Below are positions 1 to 7,939 of a stretch of DNA of 64,000 nucleotides, piece after piece. The position numbers were made by a program, and so were the translations under genes. The stretch covers positions 62,001-126,000 of the forward strand of contig QFNI01000003.1 in the NCBI GenBank assembly GCA_003240775.1, in the 5' to 3' direction. The notes under the pieces were generated by a model. The model was given only the letters and a program-made list of their open reading frames with translations. It ran no database searches and was not told the DNA's origin. This stretch comes from Mesorhizobium amorphae (GTDB lineage: Bacteria; Pseudomonadota; Alphaproteobacteria; Rhizobiales; Rhizobiaceae). How positions within the stretch are numbered: position 1 is the stretch's first letter; each line of letters starts with the position of its first letter.

Positions 1-502
1 GGAGCCGGCTCGCGAGCCGCACCCAGGTGTCCAGCAGAAGCGCGTTGTCGGCCCACTCGTAGATCAGCCCGTGCAGGCTGAGCGCCGCCTCGATCTGGCG
101 CGTGAGGTCGCTTGCCAGGCTCGCCTCCTTCACGCTCGCATGGCGGCGGTCCAGTTCCTCGCGAAAGCGCGCGTCGCGCAGCGGCCAGACGCGTTCGAGC
201 GCGAAATCCTCGAGCGCGTGGTGGAGCGAATAGGCGTCCTCCACATCCTTGGCCGACAGGCTGATCACATAGGTGCCGGCATAAGGGATGCTGGACAGGA
301 GCCCGGCCTCGACCAGCTCGCGCACGGCCTCGCGCAGGGGGGCGCGGCTGACCTGCATCTGGGTGGCGATGCGCAGCTCGTTGATCTTCTGGCCGGGCTG
401 GAGCTGCCCGCACAGGATCGCGCGCCGCAGGATGCCGACGATCTCGGCTCGCCGGGTGGTGTCCGCAACGGGATCGAACGACATCTGCGGCATGGGGGCC
501 AT
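1..502 (-). CDS. GntR/FadR-family transcriptional regulator (C-terminus outside window)
   Basis: The minus-strand reading frame is open to the left edge of the window, so the C-terminus is missing. The visible ~167 residues begin MAPMPQMSFDPVADTTRR. They hold a GntR winged helix: after a GQLQPGQKINELRIA stretch comes SRAPLREAVRELVEAGLL, the recognition helix region. This is followed by DVEDAYSLHHALEDFALERVW, the first helices of an FCD effector domain. GntR/FCD proteins are usually ~220-240 residues, so roughly a quarter is missing. The ATG at 502 was chosen; two further in-frame ATGs (493, 484) are possible starts. It is transcribed in the same direction as the 595-2916 operon, 92 bases downstream of it, and could be its regulator. 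The effector cannot be read from the sequence. Confidence 0.85.
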   Translation of the reverse strand, partial: MAPMPQMSFDPVADTTRRAEIVGILRRAILCGQLQPGQKINELRIATQMQVSRAPLREAVRELVEAGLLSSIPYAGTYVISLSAKDVEDAYSLHHALEDFALERVWPLRDARFREELDRRHASVKEASLASDLTRQIEAALSLHGLIYEWADNALLLDTWVRLASRL

Positions 503-594
503 CGACGGGGAAAGGGTCGAAGGCGATCAAAGCAGATTGTCGACAAACCAGCAATACGCGTGGCGAACGTCGCGGTCGGTTCGGAGGCGAGACC

Positions 595-1083
595 CTATCC
601 GCCGCAGAGCGGAAGCGGCATGTAGCCGACGAAGCCCGCGATGCGCCAACGCCCCTCGACCTTGCGGCAGAAGTATAGCGTCTGCCAGAGGAGGCGGTCC
701 TGCGTGCCGTCCGCCTTGGCGATCGTGCCGTCGAACTTCTTGTGGAGCACGGCACGGTCGCCGCCGATGTCGATGTCGTCCAGGCGCACCGAGCGGAACA
801 GCGCGGGCAGGAGCGGCTCGGCGAACGCGGTGGCGGCGGTCTCGGCCGCCTGGCGCAACCACTCATCGCGATAGATGTCGAGGCGCGGGAACTGGAGGCG
901 CCACCGGTCGGCGTCGGACTGGAAGCCGGCATGGAGGCCGAAGAAGCTTTCGGCGATGAAGTCGTCCGCCACCATGTTCCAATCCTGGCCGACGAAAGCC
1001 TCGAAATCGCGCCGCATCAGCATGTCCCACAGGGCGCGGCGGTCGGGGTCGGTTTCGGGGAAGGGGTTGGTGCTCGGGTCCAT
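595..1083 (-). CDS. NTF2/SnoaL-like small protein
   Basis: A 162-residue protein beginning MDPSTNPFPETDPDRRALWDML. Its cone-shaped-fold features are an N-terminal helix carrying WDMLMRRDFEAFVGQDWNMV, a DDFIAESFFGLHAG segment, and C-terminal strands DRAVLHKKFDGTIAK...DRLLWQTLYFCRKVEGRWRIAGFVGYMPL. This pattern fits nuclear-transport-factor-2/SnoaL-like proteins, which act as small isomerases, hydrolases or ligand-binding subunits. The ATG at 1083 has GAGGAG at a good distance; an ATG six bases further upstream (1089) sits too close to that ribosome site. It follows the D-threonine aldolase-like gene by 11 bases and is the last gene of that operon. The substrate is unknown. Confidence 0.75.
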   Translation of the reverse strand: MDPSTNPFPETDPDRRALWDMLMRRDFEAFVGQDWNMVADDFIAESFFGLHAGFQSDADRWRLQFPRLDIYRDEWLRQAAETAATAFAEPLLPALFRSVRLDDIDIGGDRAVLHKKFDGTIAKADGTQDRLLWQTLYFCRKVEGRWRIAGFVGYMPLPLCGG

Positions 1084-1094
1084 CGACATTCTCC

Positions 1095-2153
1095 TCAATC
1101 CACCCGGCCGCGCGCGGCGACGGGGAGCCGTTCCACCACCTCTTCGCCGCGCACCAGATGCACGTGGTCGAAGAGGTTCGACACCACGCAGGCATGGTTG
1201 GGAATGACGCGCACGCGCGCGCCGATGAGGGGACGCGCCTCGGAGCCGGACAGGTCGAGGGTCGCGTGCTCCTCGCTCAGGCTCGCCACGAGCACGTCGG
1301 GGTATTCCACGACGTGGCCGTGGCCGGGGGCGGGGCAGAGATCGGCGGCGAGCGCCTTGGAGCCGGCGTCGAGCACGGCGCGCGCGGGGGTGGGCCGGCT
1401 GACCACGGTTGCGAGCACCGAAAGCGCGCACTGCGCGAGCGTGCCCAGGCCGAAGGCGACCTGCATGCGGTCGGAATAGATGTAGGTGCCCGGCCGGTGC
1501 TCGGTGGCGCTGGGCACTTCGGCCGCGGCGTAAAGGTCGGGCGAGCCGCCGTTGGAGATCGCGGGGACGGGGATGCCGGCTGCCTCGATCAGCGCTTTGG
1601 CATGCGCCAGCCAGCGCTCGGCTTCGGCCGCGCCGCCGCGCGGCGGATAGGTGAGGAGGCCCGAAAACCGCAGGCCGGGGGCGGCATGGATCTGCCGGGC
1701 GAGCGCCAGGGCTTGTTCGGGCGTCTGCACGCCGCAGCGGCCCGCACCCGTGTCGCACTCGATCATCACGGCAAGCGGGTGGGCGGGGTCGGCAAAGACT
1801 TGCGCGTAGCCTTCGATCGTGTCCGGGCTGTCGGCGGAGACCGCGATGGCGATGCGCGTGTGGAGCGCGCGGAGCCGCGCGAGCTTGGCCGCGCCCAGGA
1901 TGTTGAAGGGGACGAGGATGTCGGCGATCCCGCTGTCTGCCATCACCTCGGCCTCGCCGAGCTTCTGGCAGGTGATGCCGACGGCGCCCAGCGCGAGCTG
2001 CCGGTGGGCGAAGAAGGGCAGCTTGTGGGTCTTGATGTGGGGGCGGAGCTTGAGCCCGTGGGCGTCCGCATAGGCTTGCGCGCGGGCGAGGTTCTCTTCG
2101 GCCAGATCGAGGTCGATCAGCACGCAGGGGGTTTCGAGGTCGGCGATCCGCAT
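1095..2153 (-). CDS. PLP-dependent D-threonine aldolase/D-serine dehydratase-like enzyme
   Basis: A 352-residue fold-type III PLP enzyme (alanine racemase-like N-terminal barrel). LRPHIKTHKLP at about residues 36-46 carries the PLP lysine. Barrel strands follow (GITCQKLGEAEVM, VMIECDTGAGRCGV, SNGGSPDLYA). The C-terminal domain has PNHACVVSNLFDHVHLV near residue 320, whose His and Cys are the usual metal ligands of the D-serine dehydratase/D-threonine aldolase family. Family members cleave D-3-hydroxy amino acids or dehydrate D-serine; the exact substrate is not decided by sequence. It lies 7 bases downstream of an SDR gene and upstream of an NTF2-like gene. With RidA across the divergent promoter, a role in D-amino-acid or enamine chemistry is plausible. 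Confidence 0.88.
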   Translation of the reverse strand: MRIADLETPCVLIDLDLAEENLARAQAYADAHGLKLRPHIKTHKLPFFAHRQLALGAVGITCQKLGEAEVMADSGIADILVPFNILGAAKLARLRALHTRIAIAVSADSPDTIEGYAQVFADPAHPLAVMIECDTGAGRCGVQTPEQALALARQIHAAPGLRFSGLLTYPPRGGAAEAERWLAHAKALIEAAGIPVPAISNGGSPDLYAAAEVPSATEHRPGTYIYSDRMQVAFGLGTLAQCALSVLATVVSRPTPARAVLDAGSKALAADLCPAPGHGHVVEYPDVLVASLSEEHATLDLSGSEARPLIGARVRVIPNHACVVSNLFDHVHLVRGEEVVERLPVAARGRVD

Positions 2154-2160
2154 GGGTGTC

Positions 2161-2916
2161 TCAAGAGATCAGGTCGAGAAAGGGCAGGTTGCCCGCGGTC
2201 AGGCCGGCATCGACCGGCAGGCAGGCGCCGGTGATGCCGCTGGCGAGCGGGGATGCGAGGAAGACCGCGGCCCGCGCCACTTCCTGCGGCTCGACCAGGC
2301 GGCCGAGCGGATAGAGCCGGCGCACGGCGGACAGGATCTCGGGCTTTTCCTCGATGCGGTGCTCCCAGGCGCCGGTGCGGATCGAGCCGGGGATCACGGC
2401 GTTCGCGCGCACGCCGTGCCTGCCTTCTTCGGTGGCGAGCGCGCGCATCCAGGCGTTCAGCGCGGCCTTGGCTGCGGAATAAGCGGGGTTGCCGAAATGC
2501 GAGAGCGCGTTGACCGAGGACACGAACACAAAGGCCGAGCCCCCTTCCCGCCCCCGCATGGCGGGCAGCAGCGCCTGCGACAGCCGTGCGGCGCTGCGGA
2601 AGTTGAGCGACATCTCGCGGTCGAGCGCATCGACTGAGACCGCGTCGAGCGTTTCGGCCCGCGTCCAGCCGGCATTGGAGATCACGGCGGCGGGCGGGGG
2701 GCCGCGCAGGATTTTCTGTGCGAAGGCCTGCACGGCGGCCTCGTCGAGGAGGTCGAAGGCGTGGCGTTCGATGGAGGGGGGACCGGGGATCTCCATTCCC
2801 CGCTGATCGCAGGCGACGATGCGCGCATCGGATGCCGCGAGCACCGCGAGGAGCGCGCGGCCCACGCCGCCTCCGGCACCCGTCACCACCACGGTTTGAC
2901 CGCTTAAGCTGAACAT
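2161..2916 (-). CDS. Short-chain dehydrogenase/reductase (SDR)
   Basis: A 251-residue classical SDR. The nucleotide-binding TGAGGGVG is at about residues 11-18, the structural ISNAGW near 85, the catalytic serine in VFVSSVNAL near 135, and the YSAAK catalytic pair near 150. The C-terminus ASGITGACLPVDAGLTAGN is the usual substrate-loop/dimer end. An Asp (ACDQRG) after the second beta strand suggests NAD(H) preference. The ATG at 2916 follows GGGGGAAGGGCG. It is the first gene of a three-gene minus-strand operon (SDR, D-threonine aldolase-like, NTF2-like). The inverted repeat at 2979-3011 lies just upstream and is shared with divergent ridA. The physiological alcohol or ketone substrate is unknown. 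Confidence 0.9.
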   Translation of the reverse strand: MFSLSGQTVVVTGAGGGVGRALLAVLAASDARIVACDQRGMEIPGPPSIERHAFDLLDEAAVQAFAQKILRGPPPAAVISNAGWTRAETLDAVSVDALDREMSLNFRSAARLSQALLPAMRGREGGSAFVFVSSVNALSHFGNPAYSAAKAALNAWMRALATEEGRHGVRANAVIPGSIRTGAWEHRIEEKPEILSAVRRLYPLGRLVEPQEVARAAVFLASPLASGITGACLPVDAGLTAGNLPFLDLIS

Positions 2917-2978
2917 CGCCCTTCCCCCGGCGAGGCAACGCCGTCTCGCCTCTTGCATGATGCGCAGCGACTTGTAAC

Positions 2979-3011
2979 AAAGCAACACATACCTGGCGCT
3001 TCTGTTGCTTT
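2979..3011. promoter_or_regulatory. Inverted-repeat operator between divergent SDR operon and ridA
   Basis: A perfect 9-base inverted repeat: AAAGCAACA (2979-2987) and TGTTGCTTT (3003-3011), separated by 15 bases. It is centred in the divergent promoter between the SDR operon (start 2916) and RidA (start 3043). The half-site recurs at 7940-7948 in front of the rpiR gene, and its GCAACA core recurs as a palindrome at 29735-29750. I infer a regulator binding site, possibly for the RpiR protein encoded at 6970-7899. Confidence 0.55.
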
Positions 3012-3042
3012 CCAACATCAGCGCCGTGCAAGGGGAGATGGA

Positions 3043-3408
3043 ATGACCAAGGAATTCTTCGGCACCGCGCGCGTGCCGCTCACGCCGGCCGTTCGCGCAG
3101 GCGACTTCGTGTTCGTGTCCGGCCAGGTGCCGGTGGGCGCGGACGGGCAGATCGTCGAGGGCGGCGTTGGCGAGCAGACCGCACAGGTGCTCGAAAACAT
3201 CAAGGCGCTTCTGGCGCAAGCCGGCTGCGCGCTGTCGGACGTGGTGAAGACCACGGTCTGGCTCGAAAAGCGCGAGGACTTCGCCGAGTTCAACGCGGCC
3301 TATGGGCGCTATTTCCCCGAGAACCCGCCGGCGCGCTCCACCGCCGAATCGCGGCTGATGATCGACATCCGCGTGGAGATCGAGGCGGTGGCCTACAAGC
3401 CGCTCTGA
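3043..3408 (+). CDS. RidA/YjgF/YER057c-family enamine/imine deaminase
   Basis: A 121-residue RidA-family protein beginning MTKEFFGTARVPLTPAVRAGDF. It shows the family landmarks: FVFVSGQVPVGADG near residue 23, QTAQVLENIKALLAQAGC near 50, DVVKTTVWL near 70, PARSTAESRL near 101 and the end IRVEIEAVA. The Arg of ESRL aligns with the substrate-binding Arg105 of E. coli RidA, so deaminase activity on 2-aminoacrylate-type enamines is plausible. The ATG at 3043 follows AGGGGAG. It is the first gene of a two-gene plus-strand unit with the deacetylase at 3458, and divergent from a D-amino-acid PLP enzyme whose chemistry would produce RidA substrates. Confidence 0.9.
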   Translation: MTKEFFGTARVPLTPAVRAGDFVFVSGQVPVGADGQIVEGGVGEQTAQVLENIKALLAQAGCALSDVVKTTVWLEKREDFAEFNAAYGRYFPENPPARSTAESRLMIDIRVEIEAVAYKPL

Positions 3409-3457
3409 CCACCCGCCGCAACCCGGCAGAGAACGCCGCCCTGGGGGAGCCTCGCGC

Positions 3458-4693
3458 ATGCAGTTCGACCTTCTGATCAAGGGCGGCCACGTGCTCGACC
3501 CCGCTTCGGGCCTTGATGCCTTGCGCGACGTGGGCGTATCCGGCAGCAAGGTCTCGGCCATCGAGGCGGACCTGCCGGTGGAGCGCGCCCGCGAGGTGGT
3601 GGATGCCGGCGGGCTTCTCGTCACGCCGGGGCTGATCGACCTCCACTCCCACGTCTATTGGGGAGGCACCCCGCTCGGGGTGGACGCCGATGCGATGGCC
3701 GCCAAGAGCGCGACCACGACCTTCGTGGATGCGGGCAGCGCGGGCGCGGGCAACTTCTTAGGGTTCCGGCGCCATGTGATGGAGCGCTCGGGCGTTCGCA
3801 TCCTGGCTTATGTGAACATCGCCTTTCCCGGCATCTTCGCGTTCTCCAACACGATCATGGTGGGCGAGTGCGGCGACCTGCGCCTGCTCGAGCCGCGCGA
3901 GGCGGTGGCGGCAGCCCGCGAGCACGCCGAGGTCGTGGTGGGCGTCAAGGTGCGCGCCGGGCGCTTCGCCTCGGGCACCAGCGGCATCGCGCCGCTCGAC
4001 CTGGCACTGGAAGCGGCTGATGCCGCCGGCCTGCCGCTGATGGCGCATATCGACGAGCCCCCGCCCGGCCGCTCCGAGGTGCTGCCGCGGCTCAGGCGCG
4101 GTGATGTCCTGACCCACTGCTTCCGCCCGTTTCCCAACGCGCCGGTCTTTGCCGACGGTTCCGTGCGGCCCGACATGCGCGACGCGCGCGAACGCGGCGT
4201 GATCTTCGACATCGGCCACGGCATGGGCTCGTTCGACTTCACTGTGGCACGCGCCATGCTGGCGGACGGGCTCGGGCCCGACGTGATCTCGTCCGACGTG
4301 CATCTTCTCTGCGCGGACGGCCCGGCCTTCGACGCGCTGGTGTGCATGTCGAAGCTGATGGCGCTCGGGATGGATCTGGGCGCGGTGCTGCGGGCGGCGA
4401 CGGTTGCGCCCGCCGACGCCATCCGCCGGCCCGAACTCGGGCGGCTCGCGGTGGGCGGGGTGGCCGATATCGCGATGATCGAGGAGCGGACAGGGAGCTT
4501 CGCGTTCTACGATTCGAACGGGGCGAAGCTGGAGGCGGGGAAGCGGCTGGTGTCGCGGGGGATCGTGGCGGGGGGGAAATGGCGGGAGAACGGGGAGTTT
4601 GGGGGGGAGGAGGAGACTGGGTGCTATCACCCGCATGGGCGCGAAAGCCATGTCGCGATGGTGGCGCGGCGGTTTCGGTGTGTGGGGGTGTGA
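3458..4693 (+). CDS. Amidohydrolase/deacetylase-family metallohydrolase (cog3964 type)
   Basis: A 411-residue amidohydrolase-superfamily enzyme. It has the composite-domain start MQFDLLIKGGHVLDPASG, then PGLIDLHSHVYWGG (metal-binding HxH, near residue 60), GVKVRAGRFASG near 165 (probable carboxylated lysine), LMAHIDEPP near 205, LTHCFRPFPN near 225 and ISSDVHLL near 277 (catalytic Asp). This order matches the EF0837/Atu3266 group (cog3964), whose studied members remove acetyl groups from N-acetyl-D-amino acids or acetyl-(R)-hydroxy acids. The last ~40 residues lie in a very G-rich tract and look unlike the family end, so the C-terminus may be extended or altered. It follows ridA by 49 bases and is probably co-transcribed. 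Confidence 0.82.
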   Translation: MQFDLLIKGGHVLDPASGLDALRDVGVSGSKVSAIEADLPVERAREVVDAGGLLVTPGLIDLHSHVYWGGTPLGVDADAMAAKSATTTFVDAGSAGAGNFLGFRRHVMERSGVRILAYVNIAFPGIFAFSNTIMVGECGDLRLLEPREAVAAAREHAEVVVGVKVRAGRFASGTSGIAPLDLALEAADAAGLPLMAHIDEPPPGRSEVLPRLRRGDVLTHCFRPFPNAPVFADGSVRPDMRDARERGVIFDIGHGMGSFDFTVARAMLADGLGPDVISSDVHLLCADGPAFDALVCMSKLMALGMDLGAVLRAATVAPADAIRRPELGRLAVGGVADIAMIEERTGSFAFYDSNGAKLEAGKRLVSRGIVAGGKWRENGEFGGEEETGCYHPHGRESHVAMVARRFRCVGV

Positions 4694-4786
4694 ATGCGCG
4701 CTTCGAGGCCCGCGATTCGCGGGCACCTCAGCATGAGGGAGGTCGGTGGGAGACCGGCAGTTGGATAAACGCGCGACCTTCTCCGA

Positions 4787-4886
4787 GTTCCCCTCCCCCT
4801 TGAGGGGAGGGGGTGGGGGTGGGGTGCAGAACCTGGTTAGACGTCACCCCCACCCCTTACCCCTCCCCTCAAGGGGGAGGGGGAAC
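4787..4886. repeat. C-rich composite palindromic repeat, copy 1
   Basis: An element of about 100 bases bounded by near-perfect inverted arms: a left arm around CCCCTCCCCCTTGAGGGGAG and a right arm around CCCCTCAAGGGGGAGGGG, beginning GTTCCCC and ending GGGGGAAC. The centre carries ACCTGGTTAGACGTCACCC. Each arm is itself a hairpin (CCCCT...AGGGG). The same architecture recurs at 17526-17645 and as a half copy at 4952-4994, so it is a dispersed intergenic repeat, perhaps a REP- or MITE-like element. No coding capacity. Confidence 0.8.
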
Positions 4887-4951
4887 GTCGGCGTAGGCGC
4901 TTTGCGGTTTCAGGTGTTGCTCGGCTTGCGGGAATGCGCAGCCCTTTCCGG

Positions 4952-4994
4952 GTTCCCCTCCCCCTTGAGGGGAGGGGTTAGGGGTGGGGGTGAC
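4952..4994. repeat. C-rich palindromic repeat, half copy
   Basis: One arm of the element seen at 4787-4886: GTTCCCC, the CCCCTTGAGGGG hairpin, then GGGGTTAGGGGTGGGGGTGA. It matches the reverse complement of the right half of copy 1, including the start of its central GTCACCCCCACC part, and lacks the other arm. Confidence 0.7.
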
Positions 4995-5100
4995 GGTGCC
5001 GCTTCTCATCGGCAAATGATGATCGACCATTTTCCCGGTGTAGGGGCGACCGCAGCCCCGCAACCCCCCGCTCTTCGCATGGCTCATCGCGTTCGATGAT

Positions 5101-5126
5101 CAAGAAGCCATCCCCATGGCTTCTTG
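5101..5126 (-). terminator. Strong hairpin after the flavin-monooxygenase gene
   Basis: A perfect 11-base stem, CAAGAAGCCAT (5101-5111) and ATGGCTTCTTG (5116-5126), with a CCCC loop on the plus strand. It starts 22 bases beyond the stop of the minus-strand monooxygenase. No clear U-tract follows, so it may be a stabilising 3' hairpin or an imperfect terminator. Confidence 0.5.
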
Positions 5127-5148
5127 GCGGCGTGAGTACCTTGCGGTC

Positions 5149-6945
5149 TCAGCTGTTGCTCGGCTTGCCGTAGACCGGGGTCGGCAGGCCTTCCAGGCGG
5201 GCTTTGAGCTGGAGGGCGAGGAAGCGGGAGTTGAAGCGGGAAAGGGCGAGGTTGCCGCCCTGGAACCAGAGCGCTTCCTGGGCGGTCGGCTTCCACATGT
5301 TGCGCGGCTCGCCCTGCCAGGGGCCGGGGTCGCCGCGCACGCCCGAGCCCAGGCCCCAGCAGGGGCCGACGCGGTCGGCGACCTCGCGCGAGACGATCTC
5401 GGCGACCGTCTCATGCATGGACTGGAAGCCGGTGGAGGCGATCACCGCGTCGCAAGCGACGGTGCGGCCATCGGACAGAAGGAGGCCCTCGGGCGACAAG
5501 CGCTCGACGCCCGCGCCGCTGACGACCTTGATCTCGCCCTTGGCGATCAGGTCGGACGCGCCGACATCGATGTAATAGCCCGAGCCCGTGCGCATGGCCT
5601 TCATCATCTGGCCGCTCTCGTCCTCGCCGAAATCGAGAAGGAAGCCGGAGGCTGCGAGCGCCTCGTAGAAAGCGGCGTCGCGCTTGCGGATCACCGCGTA
5701 GAGCTTCTTCTGGCCCTCGGTCACGAGCGCCATGGGCGTGGAAGCGCCGATCAGGTCGGCGCGGTCGACATCGATGCCGCGCGCGACGGCGTCTTCCGAG
5801 TAGGTGGGAAAGCCGAGCTCCATGAGCGTCGAGGAGCGCACCACCGTGGCGGGCGAGCGCTGCACCATGGTCACGTCGACGCCCGCTTCCCAGAGATCGA
5901 CGGCGATGTCGTGGGCGGAACTGGCCGAGCCGATCACGGCCACGCGCTTGCCCGCGAACTCGTCCGCCCCCTTGTAGCGGCTGGAATGGATCACCTGTCC
6001 CGCAAAGCTCTCGCGGCCGGCGAAATCGGGCATCCGCGGCGGGCCGTAGGCGCCGGTGGCGAAGACGAGGTGGTGGGGCTGGAGCGTGACAGTCCTCTGC
6101 TCGCCCTCCCCCCAGCGCTCGACCTCCACCGTCCAGCGCTTGGTGGCCTCGTCGAAGGAAGCGTGCCGGGCAGCCGACGAGCCCCAGAAGTCTAGCTCCA
6201 TCACGCGGGCATACATCTCCATCCAGTCGCCCATCTGGTCCTTGGGCGTGAAGACCGGCCAGTGCGCGGGGAAAGGGATATAGGGGAAGTGGTCGTACCA
6301 GACGGGGTCGTGCAGCACGAGCGAGCGGTAGCGGTTGCGCCAGGAATCGCCCGCGCGCGCGTTGGTTTCGAGAATCACGGTGGGCACGCCGAGCTGCTTG
6401 AGCCGTGCGCCGAGCATGATGCCCCCCTGCCCGCCGCCGATGATCACGACATAAGGCTGCTCGGACGTGCCGAGTGCCGCTTGGCTGCGCGCGCGCCGCT
6501 CGCCCCAGGTCTCGCGCGCCCGGTCCGCACCGTGGCGGACGCCGAGCGGGCGGGTCGCCCCCCGGCGCTCCTCGAAGCCTTTCAGCTCGCGCAGCGCGGT
6601 GAACACGGTGTGCGCGTGGCCCCCGCGCAGCCGGACCGCGCCTTCGCAGCGGCCGAGCTTCGTTTCGAAGGTGAACCAGGCCTCCACCACGCCGTCTTCT
6701 GCCGCCGCCTCGCCGGCGATCGCCCAGGCCGTGGGCGACGCCTCGGCAAGGGTCGAGCGGAGAAGGTCGCGCACGGCGTCGGGCCCTTCCGCCGTCATGA
6801 TGTTCCAGGTGAAGGCCAGCATGTCGCGCCAGAAGCATTCCGGCCCAAACAGCGCCATCGCGGCATCGATGTCGCGCGCTTCGAGCGCTGCGCCGAACTT
6901 TTCGAGCCAGAGTTCGGCCGTTCGCGTGGGAGCGAGGTCAAGCAT
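5149..6945 (-). CDS. SnoaL-like domain fused to flavin-containing monooxygenase
   Basis: A 598-residue two-domain protein. Residues ~8-120 look like an NTF2/SnoaL domain (AELWLEKFGAALEARDIDAAM...ECFWRDMLAF). From ~168 comes a flavin-monooxygenase body: YVVIIGGGQGGIMLGARL (FAD site), then FAGQVIHSSRYKG near 315 (the FMO fingerprint FxGxxxHSxxY), then VAVIGSASSAHDIAVDL near 335 (NADPH site, with GSASSA replacing the commoner GxGxSA) and DAVIASTGFQSM near 520. YUCCA/FMO-type enzymes oxygenate soft nucleophiles such as N, S or ketones. It starts 24 bases after the rpiR stop and so is probably co-transcribed with that regulator. The start at 6945 is supported by the complete N-terminal domain. The substrate is unknown. 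Confidence 0.88.
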   Translation of the reverse strand: MLDLAPTRTAELWLEKFGAALEARDIDAAMALFGPECFWRDMLAFTWNIMTAEGPDAVRDLLRSTLAEASPTAWAIAGEAAAEDGVVEAWFTFETKLGRCEGAVRLRGGHAHTVFTALRELKGFEERRGATRPLGVRHGADRARETWGERRARSQAALGTSEQPYVVIIGGGQGGIMLGARLKQLGVPTVILETNARAGDSWRNRYRSLVLHDPVWYDHFPYIPFPAHWPVFTPKDQMGDWMEMYARVMELDFWGSSAARHASFDEATKRWTVEVERWGEGEQRTVTLQPHHLVFATGAYGPPRMPDFAGRESFAGQVIHSSRYKGADEFAGKRVAVIGSASSAHDIAVDLWEAGVDVTMVQRSPATVVRSSTLMELGFPTYSEDAVARGIDVDRADLIGASTPMALVTEGQKKLYAVIRKRDAAFYEALAASGFLLDFGEDESGQMMKAMRTGSGYYIDVGASDLIAKGEIKVVSGAGVERLSPEGLLLSDGRTVACDAVIASTGFQSMHETVAEIVSREVADRVGPCWGLGSGVRGDPGPWQGEPRNMWKPTAQEALWFQGGNLALSRFNSRFLALQLKARLEGLPTPVYGKPSNS

Positions 6946-6969
6946 GTTCCGTGTGGTCCCCCTTGGGCA

Positions 6970-7899
6970 TCAGTCCCCGAGCGGCTCCATCTCCTTGCCG
7001 GCCCGGTGGTTCTGAACGTTGTACTTGATGCGGCGCAGCGTTTCGCGCGCGGAATGATCAAGCTTGTAGCCCGTGGCGGTGGCCAGGAGGTCGATCACGG
7101 CCAGAAAGGCGAAGCGCGCGGCCGTGGGCTTCAGCGTGTCGGGATATTCGGGCACGGCGACCGTGAGCGCCACATCCGAAGCGGACGCGAGTTCGGTTCC
7201 CGGCGCGGTCAGCGCGATGGCCTGGGCGCGATAATGGCGGGCGATCTCGACAGCCTCCACCACCTCGCGCGTGCGGCCCGTGGCCGAGATCGCGATCACG
7301 CAATCGGCGGGCTTGAGCGTGGAGGCGGTCATGCGCATGAGATAGGGGTCGCAATGGGCGGAAACGGTGACGCCGTAGCGAAACAGGCGGTTCTGCACCT
7401 CCTGGGCGAGCGCAGATGCGCTGCCGCCAAGGCCGAAGACAGCCACATGGCGCGCCTGGGCGACGAGAAGGGCCGCGCGGTCAAGCGCTGCGCGGTCGAG
7501 CTGGCGCTCGCATTCGCCGAGCGCGCGCCTCGCCTCGCCGAACACCGCGTCCCAGAAGGGCGGGTTCTCGCCGCCCTCGCCCCCCGGCTCCGCGCGGTCG
7601 GTCGCGAGATAGAGCGCGCCCACCACCAGGCTCTGGGCAAGCTTGAGCTTGAAGTCGCGCACGCCCTCGCAGCCGATGGCGCGGCAGAAACGGGTGACGG
7701 TCGGCTCCGACACGCCCGCGCGGGCCGCGAGTGCGGCGTTCGACGCCTCGACCCCGAAGCGCACATCGGCCAGCACGGTCTCGGCCACGCGCCGCTCGGC
7801 GGGGCGCAGCTCGGCATAGCTGTCCTTGATGATGGACAGGATGTCGGGGATGCGCTGGGGCTGCTCGGAGCGCGAGGCGGGAGCGGGGGTCAAGAGCAT
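6970..7899 (-). CDS. RpiR/MurR-family transcriptional regulator (HTH + SIS domain)
   Basis: A 309-residue protein with an N-terminal RpiR helix-turn-helix (SYAELRPAERRVAETVLAD...AGVSEPTVTRFCRAIGCEG, residues ~25-85) and a C-terminal SIS phosphosugar-type domain (HVAVFGLGGSASALAQEV near 145, DCVIAISATGRTREVVEA near 195). The ATG at 7899 touches its GAAAGG ribosome site, so a TTG two codons later (7893) may be the true start. An AAAGCAACA half-site lies ~40 bases upstream (7940), suggesting autoregulation. The gene is divergent from the ABC operon at 8117 and upstream of the monooxygenase. RpiR proteins usually sense sugar phosphates, but members near amino-acid or aromatic catabolic genes are also known. 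Confidence 0.9.
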   Translation of the reverse strand: MLLTPAPASRSEQPQRIPDILSIIKDSYAELRPAERRVAETVLADVRFGVEASNAALAARAGVSEPTVTRFCRAIGCEGVRDFKLKLAQSLVVGALYLATDRAEPGGEGGENPPFWDAVFGEARRALGECERQLDRAALDRAALLVAQARHVAVFGLGGSASALAQEVQNRLFRYGVTVSAHCDPYLMRMTASTLKPADCVIAISATGRTREVVEAVEIARHYRAQAIALTAPGTELASASDVALTVAVPEYPDTLKPTAARFAFLAVIDLLATATGYKLDHSARETLRRIKYNVQNHRAGKEMEPLGD

Positions 7900-7939
7900 C
7901 CTTTCACCGGATGTCGCGGGATGGCGGCGATTATGTAGG

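Larger units (their letters stand above)
4694..5100. other. Repeat-rich intergenic spacer
   Basis: There is no convincing gene here; the open frames only translate low-complexity repeats. In order it holds small hairpins (CCCGCG/CGCGGG at 4709-4723, CCTCA/TGAGG at 4726-4738), a 100-base C-rich palindromic element, and a half copy of that element. The CCTCAGCATGAGG hairpin looks like short palindromes I recall from other Hyphomicrobiales intergenic regions. It separates the plus-strand deacetylase from the minus-strand monooxygenase, so both transcription units end here. Confidence 0.6.

Noticed and set aside
4746..5099. 117-codon plus-strand frame in the spacer
   Set aside because: It translates the C-rich palindromic repeats into Pro/Gly/Arg low complexity and has no gene features.
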